Part shown: in pieces, positions 48,477-58,068 of the stretch
How the letters are laid out: every line of letters begins with the position of its first letter
How positions within the stretch are numbered: position 1 is the stretch's first letter
Origin: Serpentinimonas barnesii
GTDB lineage: Bacteria; Pseudomonadota; Gammaproteobacteria; Burkholderiales; Burkholderiaceae_C
Direction of reading: 5' to 3'
Assembly: GCF_000696225.1 (NCBI RefSeq)
Contig: NZ_BAWN01000006.1
Coordinates: 62,001 to 126,000 of the forward strand
DNA length: 64,000 nucleotides
Notes under the pieces: model-generated
The model's input: the letters and a program-made list of their open reading frames with translations, nothing else
Database searches by the model: none
Told to the model about the DNA's origin: nothing
Made by a program: the position numbers and the translations under genes

Positions 48477-50987
48477 TCAGAGGAAATTGGGATTGATTTT
48501 AGCAGTGCGCTGCAAGAAATCGGTGAACGCCGCCGCCGGCATGGGGCGTGCGTAGTGGTGGCCCTGGGCTTCGTCGCAGCCCAAAGCGGCAATGCGTTCG
48601 GCCACCGCCGCCGTTTCCACCCCTTCGGCGACGGTGCGCAGCCCCAGGCTGGCGGCCATTTGGATGATGGCGCGCACGATGGCGGCGTCGTCTGGGTCGG
48701 TGAGCAGGTCGCGCACAAAAGACTGGTCGATCTTGAGCTTGTCCACCGCAAAGCGCTTGAGGTAGGACAGGCTGGAGTAGCCGGTGCCAAAATCGTCAAT
48801 CGCGAGCTTCACCCCCATGCCCTTGAGCCGGCGCACCAGGTCGAGCATGGCTTGGGTGTTGTGCAGCAGCAGCGATTCGGTGAGTTCCAGCTCCAGCAGG
48901 TGCGCGGGCAAGCCGCTGCGTTGCAGCGCCTGGCGCAGCGTGGCCTCGAGGTCGCCGCGCTTGAACTGCACCGCCGAAAGGTTGACAGCCAGCAGCAGCG
49001 GCGGATGGCCGGCATCGAGCCAAGCACGGCCTTGGCGGCAGACCTCTTCAATCACCCAGGCGCCGATGGGCACGATCAGGCCGCTTTCTTCTGCGATCGG
49101 GATGAAGCGCGCCGGCGCGATCAGCCCCTGCTCGGGGTGTAGCCAGCGCAGCAGCGCCTCGGCCCCTATCAGGGCGCCAGTGCGCAGATCGAACTGGGGC
49201 TGGTAGTGCAATTGCAGCTCGCCTTGCTCAAGCGCCCGGCGCAGGCCGCTGCGCAGCCGCAAGTGCTCGCCAGCCTGCTGACCCATTTCGTCGTTAAAAA
49301 AGTGGTGGCTGTTGCGGCCCGACTCTTTGGCCCGGTACATCGCCATATCGGCTTTGCGCAGCAGGGTGTCGAAGTCGCGCCCGTCGCTGGGAAAGAGTGC
49401 CACCCCGATCGAAAAACTCAGCACCAGCTCGTGCGAGTCGAGCACAAAGGGGGCCTCCATGCAAGCCGTGATTTTGCCCAGCACCGCCAAGGTGGCGTGC
49501 TGGTCAACCAAGTGGCTTAAAAGGGCGATGAACTCGTCGCCCCCTTGGCGGCTCAGGGTGTCGGTGTCGCGCAGACAGCCGAGCAAGCGCTGGGTGACTT
49601 GCTGCAGCAGCACATCGCCAGCGGCATGGCCGAGCGTGTCGTTAATTTGCTTGAAATTGTCGAGGTCGAGGCAGAGCAGGGCGAGGTGCTGTTGCTCGCG
49701 CTCGGCTTGCGCCAGTGCCTGCTGCAGCCGGTCCTGCAGCAGCAGGCGGTTGGGCAGTCCGGTCAGGGCGTCGTGGTAGGCCAGGTGCGCAATCTGTTGT
49801 TCAGCCAATCGGCGTTCAGTGATGTCGCTTGCCAAGGTCAAAAATTCATGCACTTGGCCTTGCTCATCGGGCATCGGGGCCACGGTCAGGCTCACTTCGA
49901 AGCGGCTGCCGTCGCGGCGATGGCGTTCGGTTTCAAACTGCAACAGGGTCTGGCCAGCCAGCACGGCATCGATCTGCTGCTGGCATTGCTCGTGCAGGTG
50001 CTCGGGCACCATGGGCAGTGTCTGGCCCATGATTTCGTCGGCCCGCCAGCCGAACATGGCCTCGGCCGCCGGGTTCCAGCTCAGCACCTGGTTTTGCCGG
50101 TCGCGGGTATAAATGGCCAGCGGGGCGCAGCGAAACATGGCATCGAAGCGCTGGTTGGCGCGCTGCAAGGCCTCGGTGCGTTCGGTCACGCGCCGCTCCA
50201 GCTCGGCGTGGGCACTGGCCAACTCCAGCTCTACCGCCTTGCGCTGGCTGATGTCGTCGCTGATCCAGATCGTGATTTTTTCTTCGCCGGCCTGCGGCAG
50301 CGCGCGCGCCAGGTGTCGAAACCACACCAAGGAGCCATCGCGGCGGCGGTTGCGCCACTCGATGTCGATGCGCTCGCCGGCGGCCAGACGGGCTCCGATG
50401 GCCAAGCCGAAGCGCTGGTAGTCGTCGGCGGAGCTGAAAAAGACCTCGGCGCTGTTGCCCAGCAATTCACCCGGGGCGTAGCCCAGCAGTTCTTCAAAGC
50501 GCGGGTTGCAGTGCTCGATCAGGCCGTTGCAGGTAAACAAAATGCCCACGCTGGCGTTTTCGAGTATGGCCTGTTGCTGTATCAGCAGACGGCGCAAGTG
50601 CGATTCAGAGCGCTTGCGCTCCCCGATGTCTTCAAGAATCCAAATCGTGCCGTCGGCGCTGTTATCTGGGTTGATGGCTTTGGCGCGCAGGTGGCAATGC
50701 ACGGCGCTGCCATCGCGCCGGCGCATCAGGCGCTCTTGCTCGAACAATTGGCCTGCGGCCAGCAGATGCGAGGCCTGCTGCCCCATGTCGGCGTAATCGG
50801 AGTCGGAAAAGTACAGCACCGAGGCCGGTTGGCCAATCAGTTCGCCCTGCTGCCAGCCAAAAAGCTCGGCTGCGCGCGGGTTGCAATGCTCGACCACGCG
50901 CCGGCGCGTGAGCAGAATGCCGACCCAAGCATTTTGCAAAATGGCTTGGTATTCGAGCTCGAGTTGGCTGGGGGCAGAGGCGTTCAA
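48477..50987 (-). CDS. PAS-PAS-PAS-GGDEF-EAL cyclic-di-GMP signalling protein
   Basis: An 836-residue soluble protein. Three PAS domains start at about residues 8, 135 and 277; the first two (AILQNAWVGILLTRRRVVEH and AILENASVGILFTCNGLIEH) look like an internal duplication. The GGDEF domain keeps the active motif LSRQGGDEFIALL near residue 485, and the EAL domain keeps IGAEALLRWLHPEQG near residue 605, so both cyclase and phosphodiesterase activity are possible. No membrane segment is seen. The start is TTG at 50987 without a clear ribosome binding site. A small inverted repeat, AGACA / TGTCT (51005-51018), lies just upstream. Confidence 0.92.
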   Translation of the reverse strand: MNASAPSQLELEYQAILQNAWVGILLTRRRVVEHCNPRAAELFGWQQGELIGQPASVLYFSDSDYADMGQQASHLLAAGQLFEQERLMRRRDGSAVHCHLRAKAINPDNSADGTIWILEDIGERKRSESHLRRLLIQQQAILENASVGILFTCNGLIEHCNPRFEELLGYAPGELLGNSAEVFFSSADDYQRFGLAIGARLAAGERIDIEWRNRRRDGSLVWFRHLARALPQAGEEKITIWISDDISQRKAVELELASAHAELERRVTERTEALQRANQRFDAMFRCAPLAIYTRDRQNQVLSWNPAAEAMFGWRADEIMGQTLPMVPEHLHEQCQQQIDAVLAGQTLLQFETERHRRDGSRFEVSLTVAPMPDEQGQVHEFLTLASDITERRLAEQQIAHLAYHDALTGLPNRLLLQDRLQQALAQAEREQQHLALLCLDLDNFKQINDTLGHAAGDVLLQQVTQRLLGCLRDTDTLSRQGGDEFIALLSHLVDQHATLAVLGKITACMEAPFVLDSHELVLSFSIGVALFPSDGRDFDTLLRKADMAMYRAKESGRNSHHFFNDEMGQQAGEHLRLRSGLRRALEQGELQLHYQPQFDLRTGALIGAEALLRWLHPEQGLIAPARFIPIAEESGLIVPIGAWVIEEVCRQGRAWLDAGHPPLLLAVNLSAVQFKRGDLEATLRQALQRSGLPAHLLELELTESLLLHNTQAMLDLVRRLKGMGVKLAIDDFGTGYSSLSYLKRFAVDKLKIDQSFVRDLLTDPDDAAIVRAIIQMAASLGLRTVAEGVETAAVAERIAALGCDEAQGHHYARPMPAAAFTDFLQRTAKINPNFL

Positions 50988-51052
50988 GTCGGGGTTCTTT
51001 GCCTAGACATTTCTGTCTTTCTATGGCTATTGAACCGATTTTATTATAGAAA

Positions 51053-51742
51053 TCAGATGGCTGCTCGAAGGCCTTGGGCAAAGTGCGCGGCCATCTGTTG
51101 CCGCGCTTGTTCGGCATCGCGCGCTTGCAGCGCCGCCATGAGGGCGCGGTGCTCCTGCAGCGATTGCTGCAAGCGACCTTGGCGCAGCAGCGAGCCGTGG
51201 CGGTTGAGCTTCATAACCTTGCGCAGATCGGCCACCACCTGCATGCGCCAGCGATTGCCCGCTAGGTGCAGCAACTGCAGGTGAAAGGCCTCGTTGGCAG
51301 CCAGGAAGCGCTCGGGCGAGCTTGGACGGGTGTCGGTGCGGGGTTCGGTGCTGGGCTTTTCCACTTCTTGCGCCGCGTCTTCAAGCTGCTGGTGCAAGTC
51401 TTGCAGTTGCTGCATTTGCTCGCCGCTGGCGTGGCGGCAGGCGGCGGCGGCGGCGTCGGCCTCCAGCAGCGCCAGCAGTTCATAGACCTCGCGCAGGTCT
51501 TGCTCCGAGACCTCGGTCACGTAGGCGCCGCGGCGCAGCTTCATGGTCACCAGCCCCTCGGCCGCCAGCACCTTGAGCGCTTCGCGCAGCGGGGTGCGGC
51601 TGATGCCGAGTTCTTCGGCAATTTTGAGCTCGTCGATCCAACTGCCCGGCGCCAGCTCGCGGCTGAAAATGCGCAGGCGCAGGCGCTCGGCCACCTCTTG
51701 GTAGAGGGCGCGCGGGCGCAGGTGGGCGGAAGGAGTGCTCAA
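51053..51742 (-). CDS. GntR-family transcriptional regulator (FCD type)
   Basis: A regulator of about 229 residues. The N-terminal winged helix is LYQEVAERLRLRIFSRELAP followed by LGISRTPLREALKVLAAEGL, the GntR recognition region. The C-terminal FCD ligand domain is helical with metal-type His residues in FHLQLLHLAGNR and LQEHRALMAAL. I favour the TTG at 51742; the frame is open 25 codons further. It is divergent from the methylmalonyl-CoA mutase gene across about 140 bp, so it probably controls the propionate genes with an acyl-CoA or organic acid as effector. Confidence 0.88.
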   Translation of the reverse strand: MSTPSAHLRPRALYQEVAERLRLRIFSRELAPGSWIDELKIAEELGISRTPLREALKVLAAEGLVTMKLRRGAYVTEVSEQDLREVYELLALLEADAAAAACRHASGEQMQQLQDLHQQLEDAAQEVEKPSTEPRTDTRPSSPERFLAANEAFHLQLLHLAGNRWRMQVVADLRKVMKLNRHGSLLRQGRLQQSLQEHRALMAALQARDAEQARQQMAAHFAQGLRAAI

Positions 51743-51808
51743 AATAGAGGCGCTTGAGGGTTGGGGTGCTGGGTTGTGCAAGCCGCAGATTGTAGCCTGG
51801 CTAAAATT

Positions 51809-51838
51809 TTGAATCAATAATTATAAATGCGCTAGAAT
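51809..51838 (+). promoter_or_regulatory. Candidate sigma-70 promoter of the methylmalonyl-CoA mutase operon
   Basis: TTGAAT (51809-51814) and TAGAAT (51833-51838) are 18 bp apart and lie 46 bp upstream of the mutase ATG. The AT-rich spacer (CAATAATTATAAATGC) stands out from the GC-rich surroundings and could hold the GntR operator. Confidence 0.6.
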
Positions 51839-51884
51839 CCAGCCACAGCTTGTACGCCCTGCGGGGCTTTGAGAGAGGTTCCCC

Positions 51885-54071
51885 ATGTCGAGTCCCGAGC
51901 CTGGTTCCGTGTCTGGCACGCCCTTGCCCCCCGAATTCAAAACCGCCACGCTGGCCGACTGGCGCGCGGCGGCCGCCCAGTCGCTCAAAGGTGCGGCGCC
52001 CGAGTCGCTGAATTGGCGCACGCCCGAGGGCATCGTGATCAAGCCGCTCTACACCGCGGCCGATCTGCAGGGCCTGCCCCACACCGACACGCTGCCCGGC
52101 TTCGAGCCCTTCATCCGCGGCCCGCAGGCCACCATGTACGCGGTGCGACCTTGGACCATCCGCCAGTACGCTGGTTTTTCGACCGCCGAGGAATCCAACG
52201 CCTTTTACCGCCAGGCGCTGGCGGCGGGCGGGCAGGGGGTCTCGGTGGCCTTCGACCTGGCCACGCACCGCGGCTACGACTCGGACCATCCGCGCGTGTT
52301 TGGCGACGTCGGCAAGGCCGGGGTGGCGATCGACAGCGTGGAGGACATGAAAATCTTGTTCGACGGCATCGACCTCGGGCGCGTGAGCGTGAGCATGACC
52401 ATGAACGGCGCCGTGCTGCCGGTGCTGGCCGGCTATGTGGTGGCGGCCGAGGAGCAGGGGGTGGCGCAGGCGGCTTTGAGCGGCACCATCCAGAACGACA
52501 TCCTCAAAGAATTCATGGTGCGCAACACCTACATCTACCCGCCCGAGCCCTCGATGCGCATCATCGGCGACATCATCGAGTACACGGCGCAGCAGATGCC
52601 CAAGTTCAACTCGATCAGCATCAGCGGCTACCACTTGCAAGAGGCTGGTGCCAACCAGGCGCTGGAATTGGCTTTTACGCTCGCCGATGGCCGCGAGTAC
52701 GTAAAAACCGCCTTGGCCAAGGGCATGGATGTGGACGAGTTTGCGGGCCGCCTGAGCTTTTTCTGGGCGGTGGGGATGAACTTCTACCTCGAAATCGCCA
52801 AGATGCGCGCCGCGCGCCTGCTCTGGTGCCGCATCATGAAGGGCTTTGGGGCCAAGAAAGACAAGAGCCTGATGCTGCGCACGCACAGCCAGACCAGCGG
52901 CTGGAGCCTGACCGAGCAAGACCCCTACAACAACGTGGTGCGCACCACAATCGAGGCCATGGCGGCGGTGTTTGGCGGCACGCAGAGCCTGCACACCAAC
53001 TCGTTTGATGAAGCAATCGCGCTGCCGACCGAGTTTTCCTCGCGCATTGCGCGCAACACCCAGCTTATCATCCAAGAAGAAACCCACATCACGAATGTGG
53101 TGGACCCGTGGGCCGGCAGCTACCTGATGGAGCGCCTGACACAAGACATGGCGGACCAGGCCTGGGCCCTGATCGAAGAAGTCGATGCCTTGGGCGGCAT
53201 GACGCGCGCCGTGGATTCGGGCTGGGCCAAGCTCAAAATCGAGGCCAGCGCGGCCGAAAAGCAGGCGCGCATCGACAGCGGGCGCGATGTGATCGTGGGC
53301 GTGAACAAATACAAGCTGGCACAAGAAGACGCGATCGACACGCTGGAGGTGGACAACCACAAGGTGCGCGAGCAGCAGGTGGCGCGCTTGCACGCGTTGC
53401 GCGCCCAGCGCGACACGGCGGCGGTGCAGGCCGCGCTGGCCGACCTCACGGCGGCGGCACAATCGGGGCAGGGCAATTTATTGGATCTCTCGATTCGCGC
53501 CATGCGCCTGCGCGCCACGGTGGGTGAGGTGTCGGACGCGCTGGAGCAGGTTTATGGGCGCCACCGCGCCGACACACAAAAGGTGACTGGGGTGTATGCC
53601 GCCGCTTACGACAGTGCCCAAGGCTGGGCCGCCTTGCAGCAGGAGATTGCCGACTTTGCCCAGGCGCAAGGCCGGCAGCCGCGCGTGCTGATTGCCAAGC
53701 TCGGCCAAGACGGGCACGACCGCGGCGCCAAGGTGGTGGCCACGGCCTTTGCCGACTTGGGCTTTGATGTGGATATCGGGCCGCTGTTCCAGACCCCCGA
53801 AGAATGCGCGCGCCAGGCGATAGAAAACGATGTGCATGCGGTGGGCATCAGCACGCTGGCGGCCGGCCACAAGACGCTGGTGCCGGCCATCATCGAAGAG
53901 CTCAAGCGCCAAGGGGCGGATGACATCATCGTCTTCGTCGGCGGCGTGATCCCGCGCCAAGACTACGAATTTTTGTACCAGGCTGGCGTCAAGGGCATCT
54001 ACGGCCCCGGCACCCCAATCCCAGCCAGCGCCAAGGACGTGCTGGAGCAAATCAAGAAGGCGCTGCGTTGA
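51885..54071 (+). CDS. Methylmalonyl-CoA mutase
   Basis: A 728-residue adenosylcobalamin enzyme that converts (R)-methylmalonyl-CoA to succinyl-CoA. The N-terminal part is the substrate-binding TIM barrel ([34 protein letters not shown]). The C-terminal part is the B12 domain with the cobalt-binding motif [15 protein letters not shown], the His being near residue 610. The single chain holds both parts, as in the MutB/ScpA type. GAGAGG precedes the ATG. It opens the propionate cluster with meaB, pccB, pccA and an epimerase-like gene downstream. Confidence 0.96.
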   Translation: MSSPEPGSVSGTPLPPEFKTATLADWRAAAAQSLKGAAPESLNWRTPEGIVIKPLYTAADLQGLPHTDTLPGFEPFIRGPQATMYAVRPWTIRQYAGFSTAEESNAFYRQALAAGGQGVSVAFDLATHRGYDSDHPRVFGDVGKAGVAIDSVEDMKILFDGIDLGRVSVSMTMNGAVLPVLAGYVVAAEEQGVAQAALSGTIQNDILKEFMVRNTYIYPPEPSMRIIGDIIEYTAQQMPKFNSISISGYHLQEAGANQALELAFTLADGREYVKTALAKGMDVDEFAGRLSFFWAVGMNFYLEIAKMRAARLLWCRIMKGFGAKKDKSLMLRTHSQTSGWSLTEQDPYNNVVRTTIEAMAAVFGGTQSLHTNSFDEAIALPTEFSSRIARNTQLIIQEETHITNVVDPWAGSYLMERLTQDMADQAWALIEEVDALGGMTRAVDSGWAKLKIEASAAEKQARIDSGRDVIVGVNKYKLAQEDAIDTLEVDNHKVREQQVARLHALRAQRDTAAVQAALADLTAAAQSGQGNLLDLSIRAMRLRATVGEVSDALEQVYGRHRADTQKVTGVYAAAYDSAQGWAALQQEIADFAQAQGRQPRVLIAKLGQDGHDRGAKVVATAFADLGFDVDIGPLFQTPEECARQAIENDVHAVGISTLAAGHKTLVPAIIEELKRQGADDIIVFVGGVIPRQDYEFLYQAGVKGIYGPGTPIPASAKDVLEQIKKALR

Positions 54072-54079
54072 AGCTGGGC

Positions 54080-54119
54080 TTGCAGGAATCCAAAACGGTA
54101 GCTATCATGGGTAGCTACC
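54080..54119 (+). promoter_or_regulatory. Promoter with overlapping palindromic operator of the second vapBC
   Basis: TTGCAG (54080-54085) and TATCAT (54103-54108) are 17 bp apart. A perfect inverted repeat, GGTAGCTA (54097-54104) and TAGCTACC (54112-54119), overlaps the -10 box. This is the arrangement expected for autorepression by a VapBC complex. It lies in the 64 bp between the mutase stop and vapB. Confidence 0.7.
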
Positions 54120-54135
54120 TTCAAGGAGCCGCCCG

Positions 54136-54396
54136 ATGAACACATCTGCCCACACCGCCAAGATTTTCACCACGGGGCGCAGCCAAGCGGTGCGCCTGCC
54201 CAAGGCGTTCCGCTTCGACACCGACGAGGTGACGATTGAAAAAGTTGGTACAGCCGTGATCCTGCGGCCCAAGCACGAGGACGACGCCGCGTGGGCGGCG
54301 CGGGTGCAGTCGCTCCTGGCGGGGTTCGAGGGCATGCCCGAAGCGATTGAGCGCGACCGTCGGCCCGCCGTCGATGACATCGAGAGCCTGGACTGA
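54136..54396 (+). CDS. vapB: VapB-type antitoxin (AbrB/SpoVT fold)
   Basis: An 86-residue antitoxin. TAKIFTTGRSQAVRLPKAFR and VTIEKVGTAVILRP form the AbrB-like DNA-binding half; the acidic C-terminus with DIESLD would contact the toxin. AAGGAG precedes the ATG by eight bases. The stop shares one base with the vapC ATG. The gene lies just after the methylmalonyl-CoA mutase gene, with its own promoter and operator. Confidence 0.9.
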   Translation: MNTSAHTAKIFTTGRSQAVRLPKAFRFDTDEVTIEKVGTAVILRPKHEDDAAWAARVQSLLAGFEGMPEAIERDRRPAVDDIESLD

Positions 54397-54803
54397 TGGA
54401 CTCCCTGTACCTGCTCGATACCAACACGGTGATCTACTTGCAGCGCGGCGTGCCCGGCGTGCAGGAGCGGTTGGCGGCGGCTGGCCGGCAGCGGGTGGCG
54501 CTGCCCGCGCTGGTGGTGGCCGAGTTGGCCTATGGTGTAGAAAAAAGCGCACAGCAGGTCCGCAACCGTGCCCGGTTGGAGCAACTGCTGCTGGAAATGC
54601 GGGTGCTGCCCTGGACGCACAGCGCCATGTGGCACTACGCCAGGCATTTTCATGCCTTGCGCCAGAGTGGGCAGCCCATAGGGCATATGGACTTGCTGAT
54701 TGCCGCCCAAACGCTGGCCGAAAACGCCACGCTGGTTACCCACAACACACGCGAGTTCGAGCGCATCGAGGGTTTGAAGCTGGAGAATTGGGCCGGCGCA
54801 TGA
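54396..54803 (+). CDS. vapC: VapC-type PIN-domain toxin
   Basis: A 135-residue PIN-domain ribonuclease of the VapC/FitB type. Catalytic acids are expected at Asp of YLLDTNTVIYL, Glu of LVVAELAYGVEKS and Asp of IGHMDLLIAAQ; THNTREFERIEGLKLENW is the typical C-terminal region. It overlaps the antitoxin gene by one base and the next gene by four bases (ATGA), so three genes are tightly coupled. Confidence 0.92.
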   Translation: MDSLYLLDTNTVIYLQRGVPGVQERLAAAGRQRVALPALVVAELAYGVEKSAQQVRNRARLEQLLLEMRVLPWTHSAMWHYARHFHALRQSGQPIGHMDLLIAAQTLAENATLVTHNTREFERIEGLKLENWAGA

Positions 54804-55411
54804 AAACCCAGGTTTTTCTCATCGACTACGAAAACGTGCAGCCTGACGTGCTTCCAGCCTTGGCCTTGGAGGATGTGAAAGTACTGGTTTTCGTTGGACC
54901 CCAGCAAGCGAAGCTGCCGTTTGCTTTGGTTGATGCGATGCAAAAACTCTGCAGCAAAGCCGAATATGTGCGTGTTGCCTTGGCCGGTAAAGACGCGCTC
55001 GATATGCACATTGCCTTTCATCTTGGGCGGTTATGCAATCAAATGCCTGGCGCCTATTTTCATGTCATCGCCAAAGACCGTGACTACGATCCCTTGCTGG
55101 CGCACATTAATGAACCGTGCAAACGTGCCGAGAAGTGGAGCGCGCTGTCGGATGTGCCGTTGTTGCAGCGCTCGCTGGCCAATACCGTGCCCGAACGGGC
55201 GCAAGCCGTGCACAGATGGCTGCTCGAGCGACCCAAGAATCGGCCTGCGACGCTCAAAACCCTAAGCAACACTTTGATGAAAGCTGTTTTTTTGGAGCGT
55301 CTGAACGATGCCGAGATTGCGGCGGTGGTGTCTGAACTGCAGCGCATCGAGGTCTTGCTTGTTGAAGGCCAGAAGGTGCGTTACCTCGTTGCTTTGGAGG
55401 GTGCGCCTTGA
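54800..55411 (+). CDS. NYN/PIN-like domain protein coupled to vapBC
   Basis: A 203-residue protein. The N-terminal 120 residues are a PIN-like (NYN-type) nuclease fold: [32 protein letters not shown] and [14 protein letters not shown] hold the conserved Asp/Asn and Asp residues. The last 70 residues ([20 protein letters not shown] onwards) look like a small winged helix. The ATG overlaps the vapC stop, and the meaB start overlaps its own stop, so its translation links the toxin module to meaB. An RNase role is inferred from the fold; its target and any role in toxicity are unknown. Confidence 0.72.
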   Translation: MKTQVFLIDYENVQPDVLPALALEDVKVLVFVGPQQAKLPFALVDAMQKLCSKAEYVRVALAGKDALDMHIAFHLGRLCNQMPGAYFHVIAKDRDYDPLLAHINEPCKRAEKWSALSDVPLLQRSLANTVPERAQAVHRWLLERPKNRPATLKTLSNTLMKAVFLERLNDAEIAAVVSELQRIEVLLVEGQKVRYLVALEGAP

Positions 55412-56472
55412 TTGACGCCATCTTGCACGGCACCCCCATGGCCCAGCGCCGCGCGCTGGCCAAGGCCATCACGCTGCTGGAATCGACCCGCGCCGATCAC
55501 CGCGCCCAGGCCGACGAGTTGCTCACGGCCCTGCTGCCGCACACGGGGCGCGCGTTTAGGCTGGGCATCAGCGGCGTGCCGGGCGTGGGCAAGAGCACCT
55601 TCATCGAGGCGCTGGGCTTGCACCTGATCGGCTTGGGGCAGCGCGTGGCGGTGCTGGCGGTGGACCCGTCGAGCAGCATCTCGGGCGGCTCAATCTTGGG
55701 CGACAAAACCCGCATGGAGCGCCTGAGCAACCACGAGCGCGCCTACATCCGCCCCAGCCCCAGCAGCGGCACCTTGGGCGGGGTGGCCGAGAAAACGCGC
55801 GAAACCATCTTGCTGTGCGAAGCGGCGGGCTTTGATGTGGTGATCGTCGAAACCGTGGGCGTGGGCCAGAGCGAGATCGCCGTGGCCGACATGACCGACC
55901 TGTTTTGCCTGCTGCAACTGCCCAACGCGGGCGACGAGCTGCAAGCCATCAAGCGCGGCGTGATGGAGCGCGCCGACCTGGTGCTGATCAACAAAGCCGA
56001 CCTCGACCCCGCCGCCGCAACCCGCGCCCGGGCGCAGATCTCGGCCGCTCTGCGCCTGCTGGGCTGGAACGAGCGCGCGGCGCACGAGGACGCCCACGCA
56101 GCCCCCAGCCACTGGCACCCCCAGGTGCTGGAGCTGAGCGCCCTGCGCGCCCTAGGGCTGGAGGCGTTCTGGGCCGCTGTGAGCGAGTTTCGGCGCCTGC
56201 AAAGCGCCGACGGGCGCTTGGCGGCGCGGCGCCAGCAGCAGGCGCTGGCCTGGATGTGGGAGCGGGTGCAGGCCGGCTTGCAGCAGGCCTTGCACCGCAA
56301 TCCCGCTGTGCAGCAAATCCTCGAACCCACCACCCGCGCCGTGGCCGACGGCAGCTTGGCCGCTTCGGTGGCGGCGCGTCGGCTGCTGTCTGCCTACGAA
56401 TCCCACACCGTTGACGATTCCCACACCGTTCTGGCTGAGCCCTTCGACAAGTCAGGGCGAACGGTGATTTGA
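55408..56472 (+). CDS. meaB: Methylmalonyl-CoA mutase-associated GTPase MeaB
   Basis: A 354-residue G3E-type P-loop GTPase (MeaB/ArgK) that chaperones cobalamin loading and protects the mutase. Walker A is [38 protein letters not shown] is the switch region, ETVGVGQSE is the Walker B-linked motif, and LINKADLD is the base-specificity motif. The start is TTG 55408, overlapping the preceding stop, with GGAGGG seven bases upstream. The last 25 or so residues are encoded by a short direct repeat and a hairpin of REP type, so the C-terminus is longer than usual. Confidence 0.93.
   Translation: MIDAILHGTPMAQRRALAKAITLLESTRADHRAQADELLTALLPHTGRAFRLGISGVPGVGKSTFIEALGLHLIGLGQRVAVLAVDPSSSISGGSILGDKTRMERLSNHERAYIRPSPSSGTLGGVAEKTRETILLCEAAGFDVVIVETVGVGQSEIAVADMTDLFCLLQLPNAGDELQAIKRGVMERADLVLINKADLDPAAATRARAQISAALRLLGWNERAAHEDAHAAPSHWHPQVLELSALRALGLEAFWAAVSEFRRLQSADGRLAARRQQQALAWMWERVQAGLQQALHRNPAVQQILEPTTRAVADGSLAASVAARRLLSAYESHTVDDSHTVLAEPFDKSGRTVI
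56401..56466 (+). repeat. Direct repeat and REP-like hairpin at the meaB 3' end
   Basis: TCCCACACCGTT occurs at 56401-56412 and 56419-56430. It runs into a hairpin with CACCGTTC (56424-56431) and GAACGGTG (56459-56466) as the outer stem and GCCCT / AGGGC as the inner one, with loop TCGACAAGTC. The sequence resembles the CCGTTCGCCCTGAGC...GTCGAAGGGC repeats common in proteobacteria. It covers the last 24 codons of meaB. The following gap to pccB has TTTGAT three times. Confidence 0.65.
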
Positions 56473-56519
56473 TCATCCCCACCCTTTGATAACCCCCCAC
56501 CATTTGATCGCACCACACC

Positions 56520-58052
56520 ATGCAAGAAATCCTCGACCAATTGGAACAAAAGCGCGCCGCTGCCCGGCTGGGTGGGGGGCAAAAGCGCATTGACGCGCAA
56601 CACGCCAAAGGCAAGCTGACGGCGCGCGAACGCCTCGAAATCCTGCTCGACGAAGGCACCTTCGAGGAGTGGGATATGTTCGTCGAACACCGCTGCACCG
56701 ACTTTGGCATGGCCGAGCAGCGCACGCCCGGCGATGGCGTGGTGACCGGCTACGGCATGATCAACGGCCGCCTTGTGTTCGTTTTCAGCCAGGATTTCAC
56801 CGTTTTTGGCGGGGCCCTGAGCGAGGCGCACGCCGAAAAAATCTGCAAGGTGATGGACCAGGCCATGAAGGTGGGGGCGCCGGTGATCGGCCTCAACGAT
56901 TCGGGCGGGGCGCGCATCCAGGAGGGCGTGGCCTCGCTGGGTGGCTACGCCGAGGTGTTTCAGCGCAACGTCATGGCCAGTGGCGTGATTCCGCAGATCA
57001 GCCTGATCATGGGGCCGTGCGCGGGCGGCGCGGTCTATTCGCCGGCCATGACCGACTTCATTGTGATGGTCAAGGATTCGAGCTATATGTTCGTCACCGG
57101 CCCCGAGGTGGTGAAAACCGTCACGCACGAGGAAGTGACGGCCGAGGAGCTGGGCGGTGCCGTGACCCACACCTCGCGCAGCGGGGTGGCCGATCTGGCT
57201 TGCAACGACGACGTGCAGGCGCTGCTGATGCTGCGCCGCCTCTACAACTACCTGCCGCTCAACAACCGCGAAAAAGCGCCCCGGCGCCCCAGCGGCGACC
57301 CGATCGGGCGCGTCGAGCGCAGCCTCGACACGCTGGTGCCCGACAACCCCAACAAAGCCTACGACATGAAGGAACTGATCGTCAAAACGGTGGACGACGG
57401 CGACTTTTTCGAGTTGCAGCCCGACTACGCCAAAAACATCCTGGTAGGCTTTGCCCGCCTCGATGGCCAGACGGTGGGCATTGTGGCCAACCAGCCGCTG
57501 GTGCTGGCAGGCTGCCTGGACATCAAAAGCAGCATCAAGGCGGCGCGCTTCGTGCGTTTTTGCGACGCCTTCAACATCCCGGTCATCACCTTTGTCGATG
57601 TGCCCGGCTTCATGCCCGGCACCTCGCAAGAATACGGCGGCATCATCAAACACGGGGCCAAGCTGCTCTACGCCTACGCCGAAGCCACGGTGCCCAAAAT
57701 CACCGTGATCACGCGCAAGGCCTACGGCGGTGCCTACGACGTGATGGCCTCCAAGCACCTGCGCGGCGACGTGAACCTGGCCTGGCCCAACGCCGAGATC
57801 GCCGTCATGGGGGCCAAGGGCGCGGTGGAGATCATCTTTCGCGAAGAAAAGAAAGACCCCGCCAAGCTGGCCGAGCGCGAAGCCGAATACAAGCGCCGCT
57901 TTGCCAACCCCTTCGTGGCGGCCGAGCGCGGCTATATCGACGACGTGATCCTGCCGCACGAAACGCGCCAGCGCCTGTGCCGCTCGCTGGTCATGCTCAA
58001 AGACAAAAAAATCGACAACCCGTGGCGCAAGCACGGCAATATTCCGCTGTGA
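56520..58052 (+). CDS. pccB: Propionyl-CoA carboxylase, beta subunit
   Basis: A 510-residue biotin-dependent carboxyltransferase that moves carboxylate from biotin to propionyl-CoA, giving (S)-methylmalonyl-CoA. It starts [20 protein letters not shown] and has the acyl-CoA-binding loops [20 protein letters not shown] and [20 protein letters not shown], and [20 protein letters not shown] in the C-terminal half. The length fits PccB better than AccD. It lies 47 bp downstream of meaB. A toxin-antitoxin module on the other strand separates it from pccA. Confidence 0.95.
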   Translation: MQEILDQLEQKRAAARLGGGQKRIDAQHAKGKLTARERLEILLDEGTFEEWDMFVEHRCTDFGMAEQRTPGDGVVTGYGMINGRLVFVFSQDFTVFGGALSEAHAEKICKVMDQAMKVGAPVIGLNDSGGARIQEGVASLGGYAEVFQRNVMASGVIPQISLIMGPCAGGAVYSPAMTDFIVMVKDSSYMFVTGPEVVKTVTHEEVTAEELGGAVTHTSRSGVADLACNDDVQALLMLRRLYNYLPLNNREKAPRRPSGDPIGRVERSLDTLVPDNPNKAYDMKELIVKTVDDGDFFELQPDYAKNILVGFARLDGQTVGIVANQPLVLAGCLDIKSSIKAARFVRFCDAFNIPVITFVDVPGFMPGTSQEYGGIIKHGAKLLYAYAEATVPKITVITRKAYGGAYDVMASKHLRGDVNLAWPNAEIAVMGAKGAVEIIFREEKKDPAKLAEREAEYKRRFANPFVAAERGYIDDVILPHETRQRLCRSLVMLKDKKIDNPWRKHGNIPL

Positions 58053-58068
58053 GACGATGTTTTCCGAT

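Noticed and set aside
51743-51884. Possible cobalamin riboswitch before the mutase gene
   Set aside because: The gap is about 140 bp and lacks the long paired leader and B12-box-like sequence; it contains only a promoter and an AT-rich site.
51801-53462. Long minus-strand frame opposite the methylmalonyl-CoA mutase gene
   Set aside because: Antisense shadow; the mutase reading frame is complete and conserved.
56394-58034. Minus-strand frame of 546 codons opposite pccB
   Set aside because: His- and Val-rich mirror frame without domain features; pccB on the other strand is certain.
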